DNA of 6,113 bases from GCA-2701705 sp964342155 (GCA_964342155.1 CAYFEQ010000019.1:1-6113), one strand, 5' to 3'. Positions 1 through 4,888 are shown, numbered from the stretch's first letter. Numbers and translations: made by a program. The notes: generated by a model not told the origin, from the letters alone.

Positions 1-55
1 CCAGAGCAGGGGTTTTGTAAACCTCAGGTCGTCAGTTCGAATCTGACAGGTGGCT
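1..55 (+). tRNA. tRNA-Thr(UGU), 5' part cut off by window edge
   Basis: The 3' two thirds of a tRNA. The end of the D arm is at 4-7. The anticodon stem is GGGGT (9-13) with ACCTC (21-25), closing a seven-base loop whose anticodon is TGT (16-18), which reads the threonine codon ACA. A five-base variable region (26-30) precedes a perfect T arm, GTCAG/CTGAC (31-35 with 43-47), around the loop TTCGAAT. The 3' acceptor strand AGGTGGC (48-54) predicts a 5' strand GCCACCT just outside the window. The discriminator base is T55 and is followed by TTT, so the CCA tail is not encoded and would have to be added by tRNA nucleotidyltransferase. Isotype rests on the anticodon. Confidence 0.93.
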
Positions 56-71
56 TTTAGACTTTATAAAT

Positions 72-548
72 ATGAATAGAATACCAATGACAGCTGAGGG
101 AGCAGAAAAACTCAAACAGGAATTAGAAAAATTAAAAACTGAGGTTAGGCCACAGATTATATCTGCTATTAAAGAGGCCAGAGAAAAAGGCGATCTGAAA
201 GAAAATGCAGAATATCATGCGGCGAGAGAACAACAAAGTTTTACTGAAGGACGAATAAAAGATATTGAGCTCAAACTTTCTAATTCAGAAATTATAGATA
301 TAACTAAATTGCCAAAAACGGGTAGAGCAGTATTTGCTTCAACAGTCATCTTAATAAACTTAGATGATAATACTAAGGTTAAATATAAAATCGTTGGAGA
401 AGATGAAGCAGAATTGAAAGAAGGAAAAATTTCTATTAAATCTCCGCTTGCAAGAAGTATTATTGGTAAGGAAGAAGGTGATATCGTAGAATTGAAACTC
501 CCAGACAAAATTATAGAATATGAAATCAAGGAAGTAAATTATGAGTGA
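72..548 (+). CDS. greA: Transcription elongation factor GreA
   Basis: GreA binds the secondary channel of RNA polymerase and stimulates cleavage of backtracked transcripts, rescuing arrested elongation complexes. The 158-residue length equals that of E. coli GreA and the sequence can be aligned end to end. The N-terminal coiled coil (about 1-75) carries the signature REKGDLKENAEYHAA at 37-51. It includes the tip acidic residues D41 and E44, which hold the catalytic magnesium in E. coli GreA. The C-terminal FKBP-like domain (about 80-158) contains IVGEDEAE and SPLARSIIGKEEGD. The start ATG at 72 gives MNRIPMT, parallel to E. coli MQAIPMT, and is preferred over the ATG at 87. No Shine-Dalgarno sequence precedes it. 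It starts 16 bases after the tRNA with no obvious promoter between, so co-transcription with the tRNA is likely. The stop overlaps the next gene by 8 bases. Confidence 0.97.
   Translation: MNRIPMTAEGAEKLKQELEKLKTEVRPQIISAIKEAREKGDLKENAEYHAAREQQSFTEGRIKDIELKLSNSEIIDITKLPKTGRAVFASTVILINLDDNTKVKYKIVGEDEAELKEGKISIKSPLARSIIGKEEGDIVELKLPDKIIEYEIKEVNYE
528..532 (+). promoter_or_regulatory. Ribosome binding site of the DUF2237 gene, inside greA
   Basis: AAGGA, eight bases before ATG 541, lies within the last codons of greA. It fixes the DUF2237 start and supports translation of both genes from one mRNA. It is one of the few clear Shine-Dalgarno sequences in the window. Confidence 0.65.
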
Positions 549-915
549 AGGGCAAAAAAATGTACTTGGATTACCATTAGAGGAATGTGGTCACAGCCCA
601 ATAACGGGCTACTTTCGTGATGGTAGTTGCAATTCGGATAATACTGATGTTGGATCGCATACAGTATGTGTAAAAATGACAAATTCATTTTTAGAGTTTT
701 CAAAAAATAGAGGGAATGACTTAAGCACACCTCAACCTGAACTTGGATTTAATGGTTTAAAGGAAGGTGATAAATGGTGCTTGTGTGCAAATAGATGGTT
801 AGAAGCATATCAACATGATATGGCTCCATATGTAATACTTAAATCTACCAACCAGAAATCATTAGAGGTAATTGATTTAGATTATTTGAAAAAGTTCGCA
901 ATAGACATTTCTTGA
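541..915 (+). CDS. DUF2237 family protein
   Basis: A 124-residue protein of the DUF2237 family, recognised from blocks I know in that family: NVLGLPLEEC (7-16), ITGYFRDGSCN (21-31), DVGSHTVCVKMT (36-47), FLEFSKNRGNDLSTPQPELGF (50-70) and GDKWCLCANRW (76-86). The biochemical role of the family is unknown to me. The protein is cytosolic by sequence, with no signal peptide or membrane segment. Cysteines C16, C30, C43, C80 and C82, with H18 and H40, lie in or next to the conserved blocks and could bind a metal or act in redox chemistry (inference). The start ATG at 541 lies inside the end of greA, with an 8-base overlap and a good ribosome site AAGGA at 528-532, eight bases upstream. This points to translational coupling with greA. 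Confidence 0.92.
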   Translation: MSEGQKNVLGLPLEECGHSPITGYFRDGSCNSDNTDVGSHTVCVKMTNSFLEFSKNRGNDLSTPQPELGFNGLKEGDKWCLCANRWLEAYQHDMAPYVILKSTNQKSLEVIDLDYLKKFAIDIS

Positions 916-940
916 ATAAGTACTACACATAATTCATAAT
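912..940 (+). promoter_or_regulatory. Predicted sigma70-type promoter of gpx, leaderless arrangement
   Basis: TTGAAT (912-917, four of six bases of the -35 consensus) and CATAAT (935-940, five of six of the -10 consensus) are separated by exactly 17 bases. The expected transcription start, about seven bases past the -10 box, is at 947-948, which is the gpx ATG itself. The -35 box overlaps the stop codon of the DUF2237 gene. In such AT-rich DNA chance matches are common, so this is a prediction only. Confidence 0.45.
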
Positions 941-947
941 CTTAAGC

Positions 948-1502
948 ATGAGGCTATATAAAAAATTTTTTTTAGTAGGAGTATTTTTAGCTATGGTAAA
1001 TAGTGCAAACGCTGGTTGCCCTAAATCTTTAGATTTTGATATAAAATTACTTGGTGAAGAAAAGACTGTTAACCTGTGTGAAAGTTATTTAGGTAAGGTC
1101 ATTCTAGTTGTCAATACTGCCAGTAAATGTGGGTTTACTCCACAATATGAAGGATTAGAAAAATTATATGAAGAAAATAAAGATAAAGGTTTGGTTGTAT
1201 TAGGTTTTCCATCACATGATTTTTATCAAGAGCCAGCCACTGAAACAGAAATAAAAGATTTTTGTAAACTCACCTACAATGTACAGTTTCCAATGTTTAC
1301 TAAAACAAAAGTTAGAGGAAAAGACGCGCATCCATTCTTTAAACTTCTTGCAGAAGAAACTAACAGTGCTCCGAAATGGAATTTTCATAAATACCTTATT
1401 GGTAAAGATGGCAGCATAATAGACAGTTTTTCGACGGTAACAGGGCCTGGTAGTAATAAAATTAAAAGAAAAATTGAGGAGTTACTAAGTAGCACTTCAT
1501 AA
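948..1502 (+). CDS. Exported glutathione peroxidase family protein
   Basis: Thiol peroxidase of the GPx family, predicted to reduce hydrogen peroxide or lipid hydroperoxides with glutathione or thioredoxin as donor. A Sec signal peptide (basic MRLYKK, hydrophobic 7-17, likely cleavage after ANA at 20-22) sends it to the periplasm. The peroxidatic cysteine is C61 in VNTASKCGFTPQYEGLEKLY (55-74). W144 and N145 of the WNFHKYL block are present. The usual glutamine of the catalytic set (FPCNQF in most members) is aspartate here: FPSHDF at 87-92, D91. I have seen related FPSNDF forms in bacterial GPx proteins, so this looks like a subfamily trait. C106 is a candidate resolving cysteine. ATG 948 is chosen because it gives the complete signal peptide; ATG 993 would destroy it. 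No Shine-Dalgarno is present. It is convergent with coaX across a 17-base gap. Confidence 0.93.
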   Translation: MRLYKKFFLVGVFLAMVNSANAGCPKSLDFDIKLLGEEKTVNLCESYLGKVILVVNTASKCGFTPQYEGLEKLYEENKDKGLVVLGFPSHDFYQEPATETEIKDFCKLTYNVQFPMFTKTKVRGKDAHPFFKLLAEETNSAPKWNFHKYLIGKDGSIIDSFSTVTGPGSNKIKRKIEELLSSTS

Positions 1503-1519
1503 ATTTTGAAATCAATTCT

Positions 1520-2260
1520 TTAATTATTTTCTGAAATTAACCCTAAGGACTTTAGAACTAGATATGGTTCGTATTTAGCTTTGATATTTAGATGAGATGA
1601 TATTTGTTTTCCATATGCACCAGATAGTACCAAAAGAGGTTTTTTTCTAGTTTTGATCTGAAATTGTTTATAAATTTTTTCAACTGCAGATGTAACCATG
1701 ATTGTATAACCAGAAAGTATGGCATCTTTTGTATTTTTAGCAGGAGATAAATTGTTTTTTATATTTTGCTCATGGAGTTTAATATTTTTAAGTTTTTCAG
1801 CATTAAAAAAAGATTTAGAATAACCTTCAAAACCACTTAAAATATATCCTCCAAGGTGTTGGCCAAAACTATTTACACAATCGATAGAAATAGCTGTACC
1901 GCAATCAACTATGATTATTGGTCTTTTGAATAAATTATATGCACCAACAATTGCACACCAACGATCATCTCCAAGTTTTGATGGTTGCTTGTAACCATTT
2001 TTTACGCCAATTAGCGATTTAGTAGATTTAATTTGATAAGGTTTAATTTTAAAAATTTTCTCTAGATAAGATTTTATTTTCGTATTATCTTTTTGTGAAA
2101 TCACACTTGTCACATAAATTTCATCTATAACATTCTTTTTGTATTTTGAAATGTTTTTAAAAAAGTCTTTTGTTTCATATTCGCTCAGATTTGATAATCT
2201 TTTATGATTCCAAATGCCTATTTTCGTTTTCGAATTCCCAACATCAATTAATAATTTCAT
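1520..2260 (-). CDS. coaX: Type III pantothenate kinase CoaX
   Basis: CoaX phosphorylates pantothenate with ATP, the first step of coenzyme A synthesis. It belongs to the ASKHA fold and is not feedback-inhibited by CoA. Diagnostic blocks are the phosphate-binding LLIDVGNSKTKIGIW (3-17), GVKNGY (85-90), LGDDRWCAIVGA (96-107), IVDCGTAISID (117-127) and HLGGYILSG (135-143). D6 and D118 fit the expected catalytic and metal-binding aspartates. Length is 246 residues, normal for the family. The start ATG at 2260 gives the usual N-terminus MKLLIDVGN and follows AGAAGG three bases upstream. An in-frame TTG at 2281 would add seven residues and is less likely. The gene overlaps the end of birA by 17 bases, so the two are probably translated from one mRNA. 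The birA-coaX pairing is known from Pseudomonas. Confidence 0.95.
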   Translation of the reverse strand: MKLLIDVGNSKTKIGIWNHKRLSNLSEYETKDFFKNISKYKKNVIDEIYVTSVISQKDNTKIKSYLEKIFKIKPYQIKSTKSLIGVKNGYKQPSKLGDDRWCAIVGAYNLFKRPIIIVDCGTAISIDCVNSFGQHLGGYILSGFEGYSKSFFNAEKLKNIKLHEQNIKNNLSPAKNTKDAILSGYTIMVTSAVEKIYKQFQIKTRKKPLLVLSGAYGKQISSHLNIKAKYEPYLVLKSLGLISENN

Positions 2261-2894
2261 CTGCCTTCTCTTTTGTAACAAAAATATATTTTTTAATTAA
2301 ATTACTGAATTGATTAAAACCATCTTTATGAAGTTTTGATACATTAGATAAAATTGTCTTTAAAATTTCTGGAACTAGTTTTTCTGCCTTCTGAGGACTA
2401 ATATTCAGATTACCTGGATTACCATCAATAATCTTTAAAAATTTTTCTGGTATTGAAATATTTAAACCTATTCCAATTGCTGAATAGAAAAAATTCTGTT
2501 CTACAAGAATATTTTCAACAAGTATACCGCAAACTTTTTTTTCACCATTCATTATATCATTTGGCCATTTTAATTTAAGGTTTTCAATATCAAACTTTTT
2601 ACAACTTTCTACAATAGATAATCCAATAATTTGACTCAGATTTTCATAACTCTTTACTGAACCATTTAACTTCAAACATAGCGTAAATGATAATGAATGA
2701 AGTTGATAATCAACCCAAAGAGAGCCTCTTCTACCTCTTGGATTCCTTTGGTTATTAGCCATTATTAGTATAGGAGTTTTATCTTTTATGTATTGATACT
2801 GAATATAGTCATTGGTTGAGGATACATGATTCTTACAAAATACATTGATACCCATATCTTCTACACTATTTTTTATTTTCTGATTTAAAAACAT
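2244..2894 (-). CDS. birA: Biotin-protein ligase, catalytic domain only
   Basis: Attaches biotin to the carrier protein of acetyl-CoA carboxylase through biotinyl-AMP. From the chosen ATG it has 216 residues. Visible blocks are VSSTNDYI (24-31), NQRNPRGRRGSLW (48-60), LKLKWPND and KKVCGILVEN, followed by AIGIGLNIS. The lysine of KKVCGIL matches the E. coli active-site lysine K183. There is no N-terminal helix-turn-helix, so it cannot act as the biotin operon repressor. After the helix FNQFSNLIKKYIF the protein ends within about 15 residues, so the usual C-terminal SH3-like domain (about 50 residues) is absent. In the biotinyl-AMP loop the first glycine of GRGRRG is proline (P52). The start is uncertain: ATG 2894 (chosen) fits the length before STN in single-domain ligases, while ATG 2855 and TTG 2936 are alternatives. 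The 3' end overlaps coaX. Confidence 0.9.
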   Translation of the reverse strand: MFLNQKIKNSVEDMGINVFCKNHVSSTNDYIQYQYIKDKTPILIMANNQRNPRGRRGSLWVDYQLHSLSFTLCLKLNGSVKSYENLSQIIGLSIVESCKKFDIENLKLKWPNDIMNGEKKVCGILVENILVEQNFFYSAIGIGLNISIPEKFLKIIDGNPGNLNISPQKAEKLVPEILKTILSNVSKLHKDGFNQFSNLIKKYIFVTKEKADEIIN

Positions 2895-2936
2895 ACTTTG
2901 ACAAGAAATTAGGTTTAACTTATGATGTCTTAGCAA

Positions 2937-2965
2937 ATTACATTTGTATAATTAACATAACACAA
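2937..2965 (-). promoter_or_regulatory. Predicted promoter of birA-coaX
   Basis: Read on the minus strand, TTGTGT (2965 to 2960) and TGTAAT (2942 to 2937, five of six -10 bases) are 17 bases apart. The expected start near 2930 gives about 36 bases of leader before ATG 2894. It would place the TTG at 2936 upstream of the transcript start, which argues against that codon as the birA start. The region overlaps the fpr -10 box. Prediction only. Confidence 0.35.
2947..2952 (+). promoter_or_regulatory. Predicted -10 box of fpr
   Basis: A perfect TATAAT, 14 bases before the fpr ATG at 2967. The expected transcription start near 2959 leaves a leader of only about eight bases and no room for a Shine-Dalgarno, which is absent. 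No good -35 box is visible 16-18 bases upstream. The box lies between a short inverted repeat, TTTGT (2943-2947) and ACAAA (2962-2966), which could be an activator or repressor site, although five-base arms are weak evidence. Confidence 0.4.
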
Positions 2966-2966
2966 A

Positions 2967-3710
2967 ATGGCAGTTAATTGGATTGAGTCAGAAATTATTG
3001 AGCATACTCATTGGACGGATACATTATCATCCCTACGATTTAAAGGTGAAGTCTTGCCTTATACAGCAGGACAGTTTACAAAGGTAGGTTTGAAAATTAA
3101 TGGTGAAGTTGTATCTCGTTCTTATTCATATGTAAGTTCTCCGCAAGATGATTATCTTGAAATAGTCTATGTTTCTGTACCAGAAGGTATACTTACACCT
3201 CATCTACAAAAACTTAAAGCAGGCGATAAGATTTTAGTAATGGAAAAAGCTACTGGTTTTTTTGTCATGAATGAAGTGCCTGATGGTAAAACTTTATGGA
3301 TGCTAGCAACAGGTACTGGGTTGGGTGTTTTTGTTTCTTTGTTAAAAACTGAAGATCCATGGAAAAGATTTGAAAAAATAATTTTGGTTCATTGTGCTAG
3401 ATTTGGAAATGAACTTATCTATCAAGAACAAATAGAATCTCTTAATAAAAAATATGCTGACCGATTTACATATATTAAATCAACTACAAGAGAAAAAATT
3501 ACTGGTTGCCTGGAAATAAGAATTCCTCAAGCAATCGAAAATAATTCTTTTGAAGAAATTGCAGGCACAAAGATAAATCATGATTCGCAATTTATGATCT
3601 GCGGCAATCCGGATATGATTAATGACACGGTTGAAGTTTTAAATAAATCAGGTTTGGAGAGGAATAGAAGGAGCAAGCCTGGCAATATAACTCTAGAAAA
3701 ATATTGGTAG
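2967..3710 (+). CDS. fpr: Ferredoxin/flavodoxin-NADP+ reductase (bacterial subclass II)
   Basis: FAD enzyme that passes electrons between NADPH and ferredoxin or flavodoxin, supporting iron-sulfur and radical enzymes and oxidative-stress defence. The 247 residues align along their whole length with E. coli Fpr (248). FAD-domain signatures are LPYTAGQFTKVGL (30-42) and SRSYSYVSSP (50-59), the latter holding the FAD-binding RxYS. The NADP domain has WMLATGTGLGVFVSLL (111-126), LVHCAR (140-145) and MICGNPDMI (210-218). The C-terminus RSKPGNITLEKYW ends in the terminal tryptophan typical of the E. coli-like subclass, not the AFVE-type tail of subclass I. The start gives MAVNWIESEI, parallel to E. 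coli MADWVTGKV. The gene is divergent from birA; its stop is immediately followed by the end of the convergent gene at 3711. Confidence 0.96.
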   Translation: MAVNWIESEIIEHTHWTDTLSSLRFKGEVLPYTAGQFTKVGLKINGEVVSRSYSYVSSPQDDYLEIVYVSVPEGILTPHLQKLKAGDKILVMEKATGFFVMNEVPDGKTLWMLATGTGLGVFVSLLKTEDPWKRFEKIILVHCARFGNELIYQEQIESLNKKYADRFTYIKSTTREKITGCLEIRIPQAIENNSFEEIAGTKINHDSQFMICGNPDMINDTVEVLNKSGLERNRRSKPGNITLEKYW

Positions 3711-3929
3711 TTATTTCTCAACCCCCAACCAGTCATCATAGCTAATCCAACCAATATTTTTATAAGCCACATTAGGCAAAATAGGAATATCTTTTGGTTT
3801 AATTGAAGGATTTGAAGAACACCATAAATCCCACTCTTTTCGATTTTGAAGTTTTAGAGAACGCGCAAACTCTCTAGCTTGTGTAAAACTCCTGAACTTC
3901 AACTTAAAGGTTTTCTTGGTAATATCCAT
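3711..3929 (-). CDS. Small protein with one 'integrase repeat'-like motif
   Basis: A 72-residue basic protein made almost entirely of one motif: FRSFTQAREFARSLKLQNRKEW (12-33), then KPKDIP and a tail with YKNIGWISYDDWLG. This matches a roughly 60-residue repeat that I recall as 'fxsFeeAReyvrsLgLkxxxeWxxyxxSgxkPxdIPxxPxxvYkxxGWxsWgDWLG', often labelled 'integrase repeat unit' and found in tandem in algal, phage and bacterial proteins. Its function is not established. Here it is a single copy with almost nothing attached. ATG 3929 is chosen; an in-frame TTG at 3986 would add 19 residues but falls inside the Fur-like site. No Shine-Dalgarno is visible. It is divergent from the azoR-like gene, shares its control region, and ends directly against fpr. 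The conserved motif makes it a real gene rather than a chance frame. Confidence 0.8.
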   Translation of the reverse strand: MDITKKTFKLKFRSFTQAREFARSLKLQNRKEWDLWCSSNPSIKPKDIPILPNVAYKNIGWISYDDWLGVEK

Positions 3930-3980
3930 ACAAATAAGTCTACTAAAGTTTAAATATTTGTGAAATATAAGCTTTTTTAA

Positions 3981-4008
3981 TTGCAAATGATAATCATTCT
4001 TATATAAT
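3981..4008 (+). promoter_or_regulatory. Predicted promoter of the azoR-like gene
   Basis: TTGCAA (3981-3986, four of six -35 bases) and a perfect TATAAT (4003-4008) are 16 bases apart. The expected transcription start near 4015 leaves a leader of about 28 bases containing a full Shine-Dalgarno. The Fur-like palindrome fills the spacer, so repressor binding would block polymerase. Confidence 0.6.
3983..4001. promoter_or_regulatory. Fur-box-like operator
   Basis: A 19-base site whose core AATGATAATCATT (3986-3998) is a perfect six-one-six palindrome. By eye, 15 of 19 positions agree with the classic Fur consensus GATAATGATAATCATTATC. It sits between the -35 and -10 boxes of the azoR-like promoter, the standard position for iron-dependent repression. 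It is also upstream of the divergent small gene ending at 3711. On the minus strand it overlaps TTATCA, which is 18 bases from TATATT, a possible promoter for that gene. Binding by Fur itself is inferred from the sequence only. Confidence 0.65.
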
Positions 4009-4028
4009 AAGACACTAATATTTAAGCA

Positions 4029-4034
4029 AAGGAG
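4029..4034 (+). promoter_or_regulatory. Ribosome binding site of the azoR-like gene
   Basis: AAGGAG, eight bases before ATG 4043. It is the strongest Shine-Dalgarno in the window and fixes the start codon. Confidence 0.75.
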
Positions 4035-4042
4035 AGTGGAAA

Positions 4043-4666
4043 ATGAAAAAAATCAACTACATAGAGGCATCACCAAGGAAATCAAGGTCTCATTCAATGA
4101 AAGTAGCAAAAGCCTATTTAGACAAAGTCAAAACAAATGATTCTGGGGTAGAGATAAGAACTATCGATCTTTGGGACTATAAACTGCCTGAATTTAATGG
4201 CGATATGTTGGATGCTAAATACTCAGTGATAGGTGGTACAGAACCAACAGATGGACAAAAAAATGCATGGGGTGAAGTTACTAAAATTTACGAAGAATTT
4301 GCTGATGCAGACCATTATGTTTTCAGTGTACCTATGTGGAACTTTAATATTCCATATAAATTAAAACACTTTATAGATATCGTCACTCAGCCAGGATTAT
4401 CTTGGAGCTATAGTTTAGATGATGGATATAAAGGATTAATGAAAGGAAAAACTGCGATGGTGATTTACGCTAGCGGAGATGGTTATAGTGAAGGAACAGG
4501 TTTTGAAACTTATGATTTACAGAAACCCTACATAGAGCTTTGGTTAACATTTATAGGTTTTGAAAAAATTGAAAAAGTTATTGTAGATCGTACGCTATTT
4601 GAGCCGGATGAAGCTGAAAAGAAAGCTTTAGACGTAGTACTTAAGTTAGCAAATGTGCATAGCTAA
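4043..4666 (+). CDS. azoR: FMN-dependent NAD(P)H:quinone reductase (azoreductase family)
   Basis: Flavodoxin-like fold protein of the AzoR/NQO family (Flavodoxin_2), 207 residues, normal length. Such enzymes transfer two electrons from NAD(P)H through FMN to quinones, or to azo dyes in vitro, and are thought to prevent semiquinone formation. The N-terminal strand and phosphate loop INYIEASPRKSRSHS (4-18) bind the FMN phosphate. PMWNFNIPYKLKHFID (97-112) matches the family's PMYNFxIPxxLKxWID flavin block. ASGDGY (143-148) and the late block QKPYIELWLTFIGF (160-173) are also typical. The first residues MKKINYIEASPR and a full ribosome site confirm ATG 4043. The gene stands alone, with its own promoter carrying a Fur-like operator, so it is probably induced by iron limitation. 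Physiological substrate is unknown, and the azoR symbol is by family. Confidence 0.88.
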   Translation: MKKINYIEASPRKSRSHSMKVAKAYLDKVKTNDSGVEIRTIDLWDYKLPEFNGDMLDAKYSVIGGTEPTDGQKNAWGEVTKIYEEFADADHYVFSVPMWNFNIPYKLKHFIDIVTQPGLSWSYSLDDGYKGLMKGKTAMVIYASGDGYSEGTGFETYDLQKPYIELWLTFIGFEKIEKVIVDRTLFEPDEAEKKALDVVLKLANVHS

Positions 4667-4670
4667 AAAT

Positions 4671-4800
4671 AATAAAAAAGGATTTTAGGAAAATAAGATG
4701 ATGAGAACAAAAAAAGCTAGAAGGATAAGTTCAAGGAATATATTTACAAGATTACTTCTGAAATTAATATATATAGTTAAAAAGTAATAAAAAGGATTTA
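4671..4800 (+). repeat. Imperfect direct repeat pair flanking a micro-ORF
   Basis: AATAAAAAAGGATTTTAG (4671-4688) and AATAAAAAGGATTTA (4786-4800) differ by one A in the run and by the last few bases. They lie about 115 bases apart, on either side of the 29-codon ORF. Both contain AAAAGGA, so each could be read as a ribosome-binding-like element. Low sequence complexity makes a chance origin possible. Confidence 0.35.
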
Positions 4801-4810
4801 AAGCCGTAGT

Positions 4811-4879
4811 GGGCTCAATCTAGCATCATTCAGGAGCTAAATATTCATCTCTCCCCTGATTGAAGGCTAGGTTGGGCTC
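4811..4879 (+). ncRNA. Possible structured RNA element (long hairpin)
   Basis: The arm GGGCTCAATCTAGC (4811-4824) pairs without interruption with GCTAGGTTGGGCTC (4866-4879): 14 pairs, three of them G-U. Inside, after a 1x2 internal loop, 4826-4828 pairs with 4861-4863 and TCAGG (4830-4834) with CCTGA (4855-4859), closing a loop of about 20 bases. The G-U pairs fit RNA better than a DNA operator, and the segment is visibly richer in G and C than its surroundings. No T run follows, so it is not a classical terminator. It could be the 3' end of the azoR transcript, a leader element of the lipoprotein gene, or a small RNA. The class is not recognised, and the strand is assumed from flanking genes. 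Confidence 0.4.
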
Positions 4880-4888
4880 TACCTCAAC

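Noticed and set aside
62..74. TATAAA at 65-70 as a greA promoter
   Set aside because: It ends one base before the greA ATG, so transcription would begin inside the gene. Co-transcription with the tRNA is simpler.
215..529. 104-codon minus-strand frame inside greA
   Set aside because: It is a shadow of greA: low-complexity serine/isoleucine composition, no family resemblance, and the opposing strand is certain.
539..730. 63-codon minus-strand frame inside the DUF2237 gene
   Set aside because: It is a shadow of a well-conserved coding region, with no recognisable motif.
2895..2936. TTG at 2936 as the birA start
   Set aside because: The predicted promoter would start transcription downstream of it, and ATG 2894 already gives the normal length before the STN block.
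3578..3772. 64-codon minus-strand frame across the fpr/small-gene junction
   Set aside because: It overlaps both genes in other frames. Its hydrophobic appearance is an artefact of reading AT-rich coding DNA in reverse.
3930..3986. TTG at 3986 as the start of the small motif protein
   Set aside because: It lies inside the Fur-like palindrome, and the extra residues do not belong to the motif; ATG 3929 is better.
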